64,000 nucleotides of DNA from Iningainema tapete BLCC-T55. Its GTDB lineage: Bacteria; Cyanobacteriota; Cyanobacteriia; Cyanobacteriales; Nostocaceae. The first letter of the stretch is position 1, and every line of letters starts with the position of its first letter. A program made the translations under genes and the position numbers. The notes under the pieces are model-generated. The model saw only the letters and a program-made list of their open reading frames with translations. It did not search any database and had not been told where the DNA came from. Positions 56,361 to 64,000 of the stretch are shown here, piece by piece. The stretch covers positions 62,001 through 126,000 of the forward strand of contig NZ_JACXAE010000086.1 in the NCBI RefSeq assembly GCF_014698965.1, read 5' to 3'.

Positions 56361-56389
56361 GTAGAGACGTTCCGGCTGAACTTCTCTAC
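56361..56389. repeat. GTAGAGACGTTCCGG inverted repeat
   Basis: GTAGAGACGTTCCGG pairs imperfectly with CTGAACTTCTCTAC. It lies between the REC-kinase gene and the CheW gene in the reverse operon. Another member of the GTAGAGAC family (13068, 23416, 41003, 41493). Confidence 0.6.
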
Positions 56390-56395
56390 AATAAT

Positions 56396-57652
56396 TTAAA
56401 TTGGTAATTTAATGACGAATTCTGCCCCCTCACTGGGAATAGAATTAACCGCTAAGGAACCACCATGTTTTTCGACAATAATTTGATGAGCGATCGCTAA
56501 TCCTAATCCTGTTCCTTTGCCCACTGGCTTGGTGGTAAAAGCATATTCAAAAATATGCGGTAAAATATTTTCTGGAATACCTGCTCCATTGTCTTGAATA
56601 GAAATAATAATATTGGTATAATCAGCATTTAAAGCAGTACTAATAATAATTTGCGGATTTATTTTGTCACTTCTAAAAGAATCTCTTAAAGCATCAACTG
56701 CGTTTACTAGCAAATTCATAAATACCTGATTTAGGGGACCAGGAAAGCAGCGCACCATAGGCAAATTGCCATAGTTTTTGACGACTTCAATCTTAGGTTG
56801 TTTATCAATAGCATCAAGTCGATGTTTAAGAATTAGCAGTGTACTATCAAGTCCTTCATGTATATCAAAAGAAACCATTTCTTCATGATCATGACGACAA
56901 AAAATTCTTAAAGATGAGCTAATATCTTTAATTCTGATTGCGCTTCTATCCATAGAAACCAAGATATTAAATAAATCTTCAATTAAATACTCCAATTCAA
57001 TTTCTTTAGCATGAGCAGCAATTTGAATATCCGTTGATTTTTGTTGATAAAGTCGGAGATGCTCGATAATTTCTTTAACATAAGTCGATGCGTAAAGAAT
57101 ATTGGCACTAATAGAGCCAACAGGATTATTAATTTCGTGAGCAACACCAGCAACCAATTGTCCTAAGAGAGACATCTTTTCACTTTGAATCAATTGAAGT
57201 TGAGATGTTTGTAACCGATTTAAAGCAAGAGTTAGTTCTGCGGTTCGCTCCTCTAATTTTTTATTTAAATTCCTCAGCTTGAGATGAACATTTACTCGTG
57301 CTAGTACATCCTCTTTTTGTAAAGGTTTGGTAATGTAATCTACAGCACCCAAGCTTAGTCCCTTCACCTTATCTTCTGTTTTATCTAGAGATGTCATGAA
57401 AATAATTGGAATATCTTGTGTTGTTTCTACTTGTTTAAGACGACAACACAATTCAAATCCATCCATTTCTGGTAACATCACGTCTAACAATATTAGACTT
57501 GGTGAAATCGCCTCTATTTCTTTTAGAGCGCTTTCACCACTATTAGCGATAACAGAATGAAACCCGGCTTGTTGTAATAGATTTAATAAAAATATTGAGT
57601 TTGTCGGACTATCATCAACTATTAAAATTGTAGTTTCTGCATAGGAATCCAT
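56396..57652 (-). CDS. receiver-histidine kinase, first gene of the reverse operon
   Basis: 418 residues. A CheY-like receiver comes first ([44 protein letters not shown]). A coiled segment ([20 protein letters not shown]) leads to the H-box [20 protein letters not shown] and an ATPase with [22 protein letters not shown] and [10 protein letters not shown]. Receiver first, kinase second is the layout of cyanobacterial phosphorelay hybrids. It stands where the forward operon has the PatA-like and CheY genes, so the two operons differ in their output. Confidence 0.9.
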   Translation of the reverse strand: MDSYAETTILIVDDSPTNSIFLLNLLQQAGFHSVIANSGESALKEIEAISPSLILLDVMLPEMDGFELCCRLKQVETTQDIPIIFMTSLDKTEDKVKGLSLGAVDYITKPLQKEDVLARVNVHLKLRNLNKKLEERTAELTLALNRLQTSQLQLIQSEKMSLLGQLVAGVAHEINNPVGSISANILYASTYVKEIIEHLRLYQQKSTDIQIAAHAKEIELEYLIEDLFNILVSMDRSAIRIKDISSSLRIFCRHDHEEMVSFDIHEGLDSTLLILKHRLDAIDKQPKIEVVKNYGNLPMVRCFPGPLNQVFMNLLVNAVDALRDSFRSDKINPQIIISTALNADYTNIIISIQDNGAGIPENILPHIFEYAFTTKPVGKGTGLGLAIAHQIIVEKHGGSLAVNSIPSEGAEFVIKLPI

Positions 57653-57808
57653 AGCTAAGTGATTGAGCGTGTGATTCTCCTCAGGACGTATGATTATATT
57701 TGAGGAAATAATATATGATGTAATATAGTTTTAGCTGTAGTTATCTTGTTTGTCGCTCAGTAAAACCACTGGAATCTCTATGGTGCAGATAATATCTCGT
57801 TTTCGTCC

Positions 57809-57830
57809 GCCAAGAAATTCATTTCTTGGC
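57809..57830. repeat. GCCAAGAAAT / ATTTCTTGGC hairpin
   Basis: Perfect 10-base arms around TC, preceded by TTTTCGTCC. A second copy at 58880-58901 has GCCTAGAAAT and ATTTCTAGGC: the arms differ by one base each, and the change is compensatory. Lies upstream of the REC-kinase gene. Confidence 0.75.
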
Positions 57831-57948
57831 AAGGCGTAAAATTAAATATAAAATACACGTTCACGTTCGTAGTATCGTGACGCTCAGAGAAAGCTTTGTA
57901 GGGAAGACAGCCCTTACTACAAACTTTCATTTATTTACGCCTACTTAC

Positions 57949-58179
57949 TTATACTTCCTGCAATTGTTCCGACACTTGAATTTTTGGCAAAGGCTCTAGG
58001 GGAGAAGTTACAGGCGAGTAGCGACAATAACAAATCACAATTGCTTCAAAACCACTGGTAGGAACTTCGGGAGTATACTCCTCAACCCTGATAACTTCCC
58101 AATCTCCTACTCTACTGTGAGTACTAGCACCAGGAAAGCGCGGATCGACAAACTGCTCTATTCTGTGATATTCTCTCAA
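57949..58179 (-). CDS. small conserved protein of unknown function; true start probably upstream
   Basis: From the TTG at 58179 the product is 76 residues (LREYHRIEQFVDPRFPGAST, VGDWEVIRVEEYTPEVPTSG, IVICYCRYSPV). The same frame continues upstream without a stop and reads LAHTGAITDILAENFDSSG and RSLPQPGYRL, which looks like real protein. There is no ATG there. CTG at 58263 is possible, but a CTCCTCC repeat at 58280-58298 may have replaced the original start. The family is unknown to me. Its C-terminus ends soon after the conserved part. Probably cytoplasmic. Confidence 0.55.
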   Translation of the reverse strand: MREYHRIEQFVDPRFPGASTHSRVGDWEVIRVEEYTPEVPTSGFEAIVICYCRYSPVTSPLEPLPKIQVSEQLQEV

Positions 58180-58472
58180 CCTGTAACCCGGTTGAGGTAA
58201 TGAACGCCCGGATGAGTCAAAGTTTTCTGCAAGAATATCAGTAATAGCCCCAGTGTGAGCCAGTTGTCTTTTTTCAGATCCCTCCTCCTCCCTCCAGTCT
58301 CTTGTTTACTCCTTATTCTTTGCGAGCGAGGCAAATATCTGTTGACGTGATTGCTATTTATCTTGATCTTATAGCAGTTTTCGGGTAAAATTACTACATT
58401 GCAAGAGTAAAAGACCGTTCACGCTTTCTCAACGATGAGTATTGAACGCTAAAACCAAACTACAAAAAAATT

Positions 58473-58712
58473 CTACCTGTAAATTTTTCTGTGATTTATA
58501 CTCCCCATGAAATTGCGATCGCAACCCATCACAGGATTATTTACAGCAAGAATTAATTTAAAAACAAGTTGAGTAAGGTTGGCTCCCCCGGCGATCGCAT
58601 TGAGGTTCTCTTCTAGCTGAAGACTAACCATAATCTCTAAATCATCACGGTTAGGATAAGCATTTGTAATAGCTTCGAGCAATTTCTTGCGTTGATCACC
58701 TGTTAGGCGCAT
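58473..58712 (-). CDS. orphan effector-associated domain 1 (EAD1) protein
   Basis: About 79 residues from MRLTGDQRKKLLEAITNAYP. The pattern TGDQRKKLLEAITNAY, DDLEIMVSLQLEENLNAIAG and GANLTQLVFKLIL is EAD1, an adaptor domain that recruits CHAT, caspase or STAND-ATPase effectors in bacterial conflict systems. Normally it is joined to an effector or a trypsin-like protease. Here only the domain and a 20-residue tail remain, followed by a stop. It may be a broken gene or a free adaptor. A TPR-CHAT protease operon lies 46 kb away in the window. Confidence 0.72.
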   Translation of the reverse strand: MRLTGDQRKKLLEAITNAYPNRDDLEIMVSLQLEENLNAIAGGANLTQLVFKLILAVNNPVMGCDRNFMGSINHRKIYR

Positions 58713-58879
58713 AAAAACTTCACTCAAGTATATATTAATTTAATTAGGTTACTTTAGGAACTGGTAATCGTGTTATTTTTCACAAACAACACTAATTTTC
58801 GGGCTTTAAGGTAGTATCGTCGAGGGAGAATGTGACAAGCGATCACTGGAAAATCAGATCTTGCACCCGCTTTTTGTCC

Positions 58880-58901
58880 GCCTAGAAATTTATTTCTAGG
58901 C
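58880..58901. repeat. GCCTAGAAAT / ATTTCTAGGC hairpin
   Basis: Perfect 10-base arms around TT, after TTTTTGTCC. It is the partner of the hairpin at 57809-57830, with one compensatory base-pair change. Confidence 0.75.
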
Positions 58902-58943
58902 TAATAGCTTAAGTAAGAAGACAGCTTACTAGGTAGATATTTT

Positions 58944-58992
58944 AGTCCGTTAAAACGGACTTTGGCTATAAGCCCTTACATAAGTCAAGGCT
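58944..58992. repeat. AGTCCGTTAAAACGGACT palindrome with conserved flank, copy 2
   Basis: The 18-base palindrome (58944-58961) and the flank with GCTATAAGCCCTTACATAAG match copy 1 at 19542-19592 nearly base for base. Confidence 0.75.
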
Positions 58993-59062
58993 TACTCAGG
59001 GTGAGGTGCAAGATCTGAGTTAACGCACCCTACAAATTTAAGATTGACTTTAAAAATCAGAT

Positions 59063-59251
59063 TTAACCCTTCAAAGCCTTCCTAAAATTGCGACGATAGG
59101 ACTTATTGATAATAAATAAAGCAGGCCATAATAAGGATAAACTAAGACGATTGGGCAAAGTTCGAGAGAAATTAGTTCGCTCAAAACCTTTCCAAAACTT
59201 CCAAAAGCCAGCTACGTAACCGACAAATAATAAGATACTAATTAACTCACC
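59063..59251 (-). CDS. small membrane protein
   Basis: About 62 residues from MGELISILLFVGYVAGFWKF, with a GGAG ribosome site nine bases upstream. One membrane helix (residues 4-24) and a second hydrophobic stretch (SLSLLWPALFII) are followed by a basic tail (NKSYRRNFRKALKG). It is a small cyanobacterial protein of unknown role. In-frame ATG 59275 adds eight residues. Confidence 0.6.
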   Translation of the reverse strand, partial: GELISILLFVGYVAGFWKFWKGFERTNFSRTLPNRLSLSLLWPALFIINKSYRRNFRKALKG

Positions 59252-59596
59252 CATTGCAATTAACTCCGCAAGCAACAGAAAAAATTCGAGTCAGCCATTC
59301 TCACACCATAATGACAATTTACACCCCAAACCAAAGAAATAACAACTCGAATAGTGCTTCCCACTCACTTTTATACCAGTGTAAAGTAGCTCTTCGGCTT
59401 ACGGCTATAGAGTATGAATCTTGATTTTATGCGGATAAACCAGATACTCTGACAAAAGGATATTCTTAATTCAGGCTAGATGAGACTTGCGGAAGTTCCG
59501 CAAAAGTAAACATCCATAGGAGACTAGAGAAAGAAGAACAAAACACTTATCACTGGGTTTTAACGCCATGACTGGTGCAATAGATAAGGAGGATTT
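59252..59596. other. intergenic region upstream of the nucleotidyltransferase fusion gene
   Basis: 345 bases between two divergent genes. AAGGAGG at 59587-59593 region precedes the ATG at 59597. Nothing else recognised. Confidence 0.4.
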
Positions 59597-62125
59597 ATGC
59601 GTGCAGTACTAATGGCTGGGGGATCGGGAACACGGCTTCGCCCACTAACTTGCGATTTACCCAAACCTATGGTGCCTATTCTCAATCGTCCAATTGCCGA
59701 ACATATCATCAATCTCCTCAAAAGGCATCAAATTACAGAAGTAGTTGCCACTTTACACTATTTACCTGATGTTTTGCGAGATTACTTCCAAGATGGCAGT
59801 GATTTTGGCGTGCAGATGACTTATGCGGTAGAAGAAGATCAACCATTGGGAACGGCAGGCTGCGTGAAAAACATTGCCGAGCTTCTGGATGAAACTTTTT
59901 TAGTAATTAGTGGTGACAGTATAACAGATTTTGACCTCTCAGCAGCAATAGAATTTCACAAACAAAAAAAGTCGAAAGCAACTTTGGTTTTGACTCGTGT
60001 ACCCAATCCAGTAGAATTTGGAGTGGTAATTACCGATGAAGAAAATCGGATTCGCCGATTTTTAGAAAAACCTTCTACTAGTGAAATTTTTTCCGATACA
60101 GTCAATACTGGCACTTACATCCTGGAACCAGAAGTTTTGGAATATTTGCCAGCCAATACTGAATCAGACTTTTCTAAAGAATTGTTTCCTTTGCTACTCT
60201 CAAAAAACGAGCCAATGTATGGCTACATTGCTCAAGGTTACTGGTGCGATGTCGGTCACTTAGACGCTTATCGCCAAGCCCAGTATGATGGATTACATAG
60301 CAAAGTAAAGCTCGACTTTGCCTACCAAGAGAAAATGCCTGGAGTATGGGTAGGTCAAAACACTCATATTGATCCTACTGCTGAAATTGAAGCTCCAGCA
60401 ATTATTGGTGATAATTGTCGTATTGGGGCAAGAGTGCAGATCGAAGGTGGAACTGTAATTGGTGATAACGTAACCATTGGTGCTTATGCTAATCTGAAGC
60501 GACCAATTGTCTGGAATGGTGCAATAATTGGTGAGGAAGCTCATTTGTCAGCTTGTGTAATATCTCGTGGTACCCGTGTAGATCGTCGCGCTCATGTATT
60601 AGAAGCATCTGTGGTTGGGTCACTTTCTACTGTAGGCGAAGAAGCTCAAATTAGCCCTGGTGTGCGTGTTTGGCCTAGTAAGAAAATTGACTCTGGTGCG
60701 ATTTTAAACATTAACTTAATTTGGGGTAGCACTGCTCAACGCAATTTATTTGGACAACGTGGCGTGCAAGGACTTGCGAATATCGACGTTACTCCAGAAT
60801 TTGCTGTGAAGTTGGGAGCGGCTTACGGTTCTACTTTGAAACCAGGTTCACGGGTGACAGTTTCTCGCGATCAACGCAATGTCTCTCGCATGGTAACGCG
60901 ATCGCTCATCGCCGGTCTATTATCTGTTGGTGTGACAATCCAAAACCTAGATGCCACAGCTATCCCGATGGCGCGTACAGTTATACCCACAATGGGCGTT
61001 GCTGGTGGTATCCATGTGCGGGTGCATCCGGATCGCCCTGACTACATCTTAATTGAGTTCATGGATGCTAAGGGAATTAATATCACCAAAGCTCTCGAAA
61101 AGAAAATTGAAGGGGCTTACTTTAAAGAAGATATGCGCCGAGCGCAAATGCACGAAATTGGTGATGTTACTTACCCCACAGGAGTTATAGATCGATACTG
61201 CACAGCTTTTGAAAAACTGCTACATGTTGATACACTTCGTAACAGTCGCGCAAAAGTGGTCATTGACTACGTATACTCGGTCGCAGGAGCAGTGTTACCT
61301 CAAATGTTAGATAAATTTGGGGCTGATGCTGTAGTTTTGAATGCTAGCCTGAATAAAAGTGCTATCTCAACAACCGATCGCGAAGCACTCTTGGTTCAAC
61401 TAGGACATGTAGTCGAAGCATTGAAAGCTAACTTTGGTGTTCAAGTATCTGCCAATGGAGAACAACTGATTTTGGTTGATGAATCAGGTATTCCCATTCG
61501 GGGAGAAATGTTAACAGCACTAATGGTGGACATGATCTTAACCTCTAATCCCAGAGGAACCGTAGTAGTACCAGTTCATGCTTCTAGTGCTGTAGAACAA
61601 ATTGCTCGTCGTCACGATGGTAAAGTGATTCGCACCAAAGCAAATCCTACAGCATTGATGGAGGCGTGTCAGAAAAATGCCAATGTCGTGTTGGGTGGTA
61701 GTGGTGATATTGGCTTTATTTTCCCAGAATTACATCCCGGATTTGACGCCATGTTCTGTGTTGCTAAACTGATTGAAATGCTGACAATTCAGGAAAGAGC
61801 GATCGCCACAGTACGCACAGAATTACCTCGTGTAATTCACAAATCTCATGTCATCCGTTGTCCTTGGACAGTCAAAGGGGCATTGATGCGCCACTTAGTG
61901 GAAACTCACCCAGCACAAAACCTAGAATTAATCGATGGGGTAAAAGTTTGTCAACCCCATGACGATAGTTGGGTATTAGTTCTGCCCGATGCCAGCGAAC
62001 CACTAGTACATTTGTACGCAAATAGTAATGATCGCGAATGGGCAGATGAATCCCTCAGAGAATATCGCAATCGTGTGCAGAAGTTTGTCGAACGAGAACA
62101 AGAACAAGTAGTAGCGGAGGTGTAA
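59597..62125 (+). CDS. sugar-nucleotidyltransferase / degenerate phosphomutase fusion
   Basis: 842 residues. Residues 1-240 are a sugar-1-phosphate nucleotidyltransferase ([45 protein letters not shown]). Residues 250-375 are a left-handed beta-helix ([20 protein letters not shown]). Residues 385-830 have the fold pattern of phosphoglucomutase/phosphomannomutase, but the active-site serine loop (normally TASHNP) is [15 protein letters not shown] and the metal loop (normally DGDGDR) is [11 protein letters not shown]. So the mutase half probably has no mutase activity. Annotated in cyanobacteria as mannose-1-phosphate guanylyltransferase. Likely makes an activated sugar for polysaccharide synthesis, with the C-terminal half regulatory. 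A GGAGG ribosome site precedes the ATG. Confidence 0.88.
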   Translation: MRAVLMAGGSGTRLRPLTCDLPKPMVPILNRPIAEHIINLLKRHQITEVVATLHYLPDVLRDYFQDGSDFGVQMTYAVEEDQPLGTAGCVKNIAELLDETFLVISGDSITDFDLSAAIEFHKQKKSKATLVLTRVPNPVEFGVVITDEENRIRRFLEKPSTSEIFSDTVNTGTYILEPEVLEYLPANTESDFSKELFPLLLSKNEPMYGYIAQGYWCDVGHLDAYRQAQYDGLHSKVKLDFAYQEKMPGVWVGQNTHIDPTAEIEAPAIIGDNCRIGARVQIEGGTVIGDNVTIGAYANLKRPIVWNGAIIGEEAHLSACVISRGTRVDRRAHVLEASVVGSLSTVGEEAQISPGVRVWPSKKIDSGAILNINLIWGSTAQRNLFGQRGVQGLANIDVTPEFAVKLGAAYGSTLKPGSRVTVSRDQRNVSRMVTRSLIAGLLSVGVTIQNLDATAIPMARTVIPTMGVAGGIHVRVHPDRPDYILIEFMDAKGINITKALEKKIEGAYFKEDMRRAQMHEIGDVTYPTGVIDRYCTAFEKLLHVDTLRNSRAKVVIDYVYSVAGAVLPQMLDKFGADAVVLNASLNKSAISTTDREALLVQLGHVVEALKANFGVQVSANGEQLILVDESGIPIRGEMLTALMVDMILTSNPRGTVVVPVHASSAVEQIARRHDGKVIRTKANPTALMEACQKNANVVLGGSGDIGFIFPELHPGFDAMFCVAKLIEMLTIQERAIATVRTELPRVIHKSHVIRCPWTVKGALMRHLVETHPAQNLELIDGVKVCQPHDDSWVLVLPDASEPLVHLYANSNDREWADESLREYRNRVQKFVEREQEQVVAEV

Positions 62126-62170
62126 TTGCTAATTGCTAATGGTTAATTGCTATGAGCGATTAACCATTAG
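62126..62170. repeat. AATTGCTAATTGCTAATGG short tandem repeats
   Basis: TAATTGC units directly after the stop codon of the fusion gene, then the reverse-sense ACCATTAGC. Same class as at 85-131, 1464-1532 and 27545-27625. Confidence 0.6.
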
Positions 62171-62221
62171 CAGGTTTCTTTACCCATTCTCAAACCAGTA
62201 TGAGTTTGTTACATCGATTTC

Positions 62222-62506
62222 TTAATACACCTCATCATGAGTACCAAGATCGATTAAGACAATCATATCTTCATCAGAATCAGGATTTTGCTGAAATTTG
62301 TAGATGATGCGGCAATCATACTCTACCCAACACGCCCACAAACCTTCTAAATCACCTTTCAACTTGTGTGCTTTCAAAGCAGGCGCAAACGGTTCATCCT
62401 CAAGTAATTCCAAAACATCAAAAATTTTTTCTTCTAGACGAGGATTTTTGCGAACAACTCGTTTAAAAGCACGCTTAAAACTACTATCCCAAACAATAGC
62501 TCTCAT
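62222..62506 (-). CDS. RelE/YafQ-type toxin
   Basis: 94 residues. WDSSFKRAFKRVVRKNPRLE, AHKLKGDLEGLWACWVEYDC and RIIYKFQQ with a C-terminal IDLGTHDEVY match the RelE/ParE superfamily, YafQ branch, which cleaves mRNA on the ribosome. The terminal GTHDEVY carries a conserved histidine. It overlaps its antitoxin gene by four bases (ATGA), and the antitoxin is encoded first. Confidence 0.87.
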   Translation of the reverse strand: MRAIVWDSSFKRAFKRVVRKNPRLEEKIFDVLELLEDEPFAPALKAHKLKGDLEGLWACWVEYDCRIIYKFQQNPDSDEDMIVLIDLGTHDEVY

Positions 62507-62724
62507 TCTTCATTTAACAAATCAGCCCGTAAGTCAGCAATAGTACCACGTTTGGCTGTACCTTTTTTAATGGCTTCCAGCGTTTGTTCTGCATTTCGGG
62601 CAATTTCTTGACGCCGTTTTTCAACCCTTCTTTTATGAATCAGTTCCAATAGCAAATCTTGGTCTTCAATTGAAAGATTCTCAACGTATTCAATAACTGT
62701 CTGTAAGGACACAGGCTTGTTCAT
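62503..62724 (-). CDS. antitoxin of the RelE-type pair
   Basis: 73 residues. The N-terminal helix bundle (LQTVIEYVENLSIEDQDLLL) is followed by a charged helix (ELIHKRRVEKRRQEIARNAE) and a flexible acidic end (RADLLNEE). This looks like a short antitoxin that wraps its toxin and represses the operon. Its gene precedes and overlaps the toxin gene by four bases. Confidence 0.82.
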   Translation of the reverse strand: MNKPVSLQTVIEYVENLSIEDQDLLLELIHKRRVEKRRQEIARNAEQTLEAIKKGTAKRGTIADLRADLLNEE

Positions 62725-62955
62725 GGACAGAGATTATAAGTTTTGATAATATTTTCTTCTTTTATTCTAACTATGTTAACTTTTATCAGCAGCAATACAC
62801 TCATAGTTTTACTGAGAAATAAGAAACAGGGAAAAGGGGATAGGTTGTACGGAAACAGCTCAGGTATTGTAACTCATAATTTACATCTTGCACCCTGTCC
62901 GTAAAACTATGTAAGATTAAACCATTACCCGAACCGCTACAAAATTACCTCTCTT

Positions 62956-62977
62956 TTTCTTGGCGTCTTGGCGGTTC
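62956..62977. repeat. CTTGGCG tandem repeat, copy 3 of 3
   Basis: TTTTTCTTGGCGTCTTGGCGGTT between two same-strand genes. See 12988-13019 and 48885-48912. Confidence 0.6.
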
Positions 62978-63023
62978 ATATAAATAGTTTTGTAAGGGCG
63001 AACAGCCGTTCGCCCCTACTCGT

Positions 63024-63998
63024 TTAAGCCGGATAAATCCGCAGACGGCGATTTGGTTCTTCGCCAAAACTGTGGGATTTGAGACGGTAGTGTTCTACCA
63101 ACTCATGTTGCATTTTACGTACAGGAGCTGAACGTGGTAACAACTCAACTGGCTGTCCTTTGGGAATGACAATTTGCTCGACGGCTAATCTAGCTTCTTC
63201 TAGAGCATCCATCTCATCGTCGCTACCGTTGTGCAGAAACAGTTGGAGTTCATTGTCATCGGTAATTTCTGGCTCGTCAATGTTGAGCAACCGCCGCAAA
63301 CCACGAGAAATTTGTGGAATGGTACTGGATTTAATCATGTGGATTGGTACTTGACGGACTTTAGCCATGTGCCGTAATTTGGCATGGTTTTTGACGTGCG
63401 ATCGCAACGCCAAAATCGCATCAGCACTATCAATATCTTTTGTCAAGACTACTGGTAAATTCAGTACAGAGACTACCTGTTCCAATTGACCACGACTAAT
63501 ACCATAAGGATAGATATGCAGTGGCAAATCTTCACCATTTGGTCCTGCTGTTTTTTTCGCAGAAAAATCAAAGCTATCTGAGTAGTCTAAAGATTCATTT
63601 AGTAAACGGTCAAACTCACTTTGCCCAAAACTTTTTTCTCCGATGTTAGAAAAAGATGGTAGTGGAACCATTTGCCCAGAAGCACGCCAACCGTTAGACT
63701 GTCGCGGCGTCCCACCTGCAAAAGATTCATCTTCATTGACAGTAGTATTACCACGACCATTGATCGCAGTAAGTTGGCGCGTTGTCGTTACCTTACCATT
63801 TTCATCAACCGTTCTCACTTGTGGGTTGGGTTGGCGTCCCCGCAGCAGATTATCTACCACGTCAGCGACACTTTCGTGAACTACCCAGCGTTGCCGTTCT
63901 AACATTTCCACAGCAATCTCGAAAGTAGGAGGAGCTTTGCGTTCCAACACGGTTTTTTGACTACCCCGTCGTCTAGCTTCATCATCCCCCAGTGTCAC
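63024..63998 (-). CDS. 3' part of a Ycf45/R3H-type ATPase gene
   Basis: 324 residues run to the window edge without a proper start, so the gene is partial. TLGDDEARRRGSQKTVLERK and PPTFEIAVEMLERQRWVVHE are the end of an AAA-type P-loop ATPase of the Ycf45/SpoIIIAA kind. A long low-complexity linker (residues 80-150) follows. Then comes LHIYPYGISRGQLEQVVSVL and a helical domain, and finally an R3H-like nucleic-acid-binding end (ELVEHYRLKSHSFGEEPNRR). It is conserved in cyanobacteria and plastids; the function is not settled. The internal Met at 63998 is not the start. Confidence 0.85.
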   Translation of the reverse strand: MTLGDDEARRRGSQKTVLERKAPPTFEIAVEMLERQRWVVHESVADVVDNLLRGRQPNPQVRTVDENGKVTTTRQLTAINGRGNTTVNEDESFAGGTPRQSNGWRASGQMVPLPSFSNIGEKSFGQSEFDRLLNESLDYSDSFDFSAKKTAGPNGEDLPLHIYPYGISRGQLEQVVSVLNLPVVLTKDIDSADAILALRSHVKNHAKLRHMAKVRQVPIHMIKSSTIPQISRGLRRLLNIDEPEITDDNELQLFLHNGSDDEMDALEEARLAVEQIVIPKGQPVELLPRSAPVRKMQHELVEHYRLKSHSFGEEPNRRLRIYPA

Positions 63999-64000
63999 AG

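Larger units (their letters stand above)
58713..59062. other. intergenic region with two scattered repeats
   Basis: 350 bases. It holds the 58880-58901 hairpin and the 58944-58992 repeat (separate entries). No open frame or RNA gene seen. Confidence 0.5.

Noticed and set aside
1-64000. CRISPR arrays, tRNA, rRNA, transposases
   Set aside because: No regularly spaced repeats of 25-40 bases, no cloverleaf with the T-arm consensus, and no transposase or integrase motif was found by reading both strands. The Cas4-like gene alone is not evidence for CRISPR.

Overview
The window comes from a cyanobacterium, most likely a filamentous member of the Nostocales. Photosystem I psaD, a PEP-CTERM protein, cyanobacterial DUF2605 and DUF2973 proteins, a Ycf45-type ATPase, phototaxis genes with bilin-binding GAF domains, many HIP1 octamers (GCGATCGC) and short tandem heptamer repeats all point that way. 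No rRNA, tRNA, CRISPR array, transposase or integrase was recognised.

Layout. 0-5.4 kb: small secreted protein, a two-gene ABC exporter, an orphan cysA, two exported proteins. 5.5-13 kb: an accessory block with an unusual density of broken genes: a HEAT-repeat gene, a STAS-like/PIN pair, a small gene and a TPR-CHAT protease gene each carry a one- or two-base frameshift or an in-frame stop. The TPR-CHAT gene is followed by a small partner and a protein ending in two membrane helices. 13-29.3 kb: housekeeping genes with intact frames: SGNH hydrolase, a PlsY / PEP-synthase-like fusion, thrS, DUF2605/DUF2973, glycogen debranching enzyme with a GT4 glycosyltransferase, a DICT-GAF histidine kinase, psaD, trpE.

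29.3-34.4 kb is a second accessory island: Uma2-type nuclease, a broken SH3 protein, a long prokaryotic Argonaute with a complete DEDH tetrad translationally coupled to a Cas4-like Fe-S nuclease, then a frameshifted small gene and an HNH nuclease gene with an internal deletion. 34.5-38.4 kb: a short Omp85 barrel protein and a PAS-GGDEF-EAL protein.

39-57.7 kb holds two tail-to-tail chemotaxis/phototaxis operons. The forward one has the pixGHIJL order (PatA-like regulator, CheY, CheW, GAF-rich receptor, CheA-REC, CheW). The reverse one starts with a REC-histidine kinase and then has CheW, GAF-rich receptor, CheA-REC and CheW. The two receptors carry different sets of candidate bilin-binding cysteines, so the operons probably read different light colours. 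57.9-64 kb: small proteins including an orphan effector-associated domain, a nucleotidyltransferase/phosphomutase fusion with a degenerate mutase half, a RelE-type toxin-antitoxin pair and the 3' part of a Ycf45/R3H ATPase gene.

Functions are assigned by reading motifs, not by database search. Where a gene is called broken, a sequencing error cannot be excluded from one sequence, although the breaks cluster in two accessory zones while neighbouring long genes are clean.
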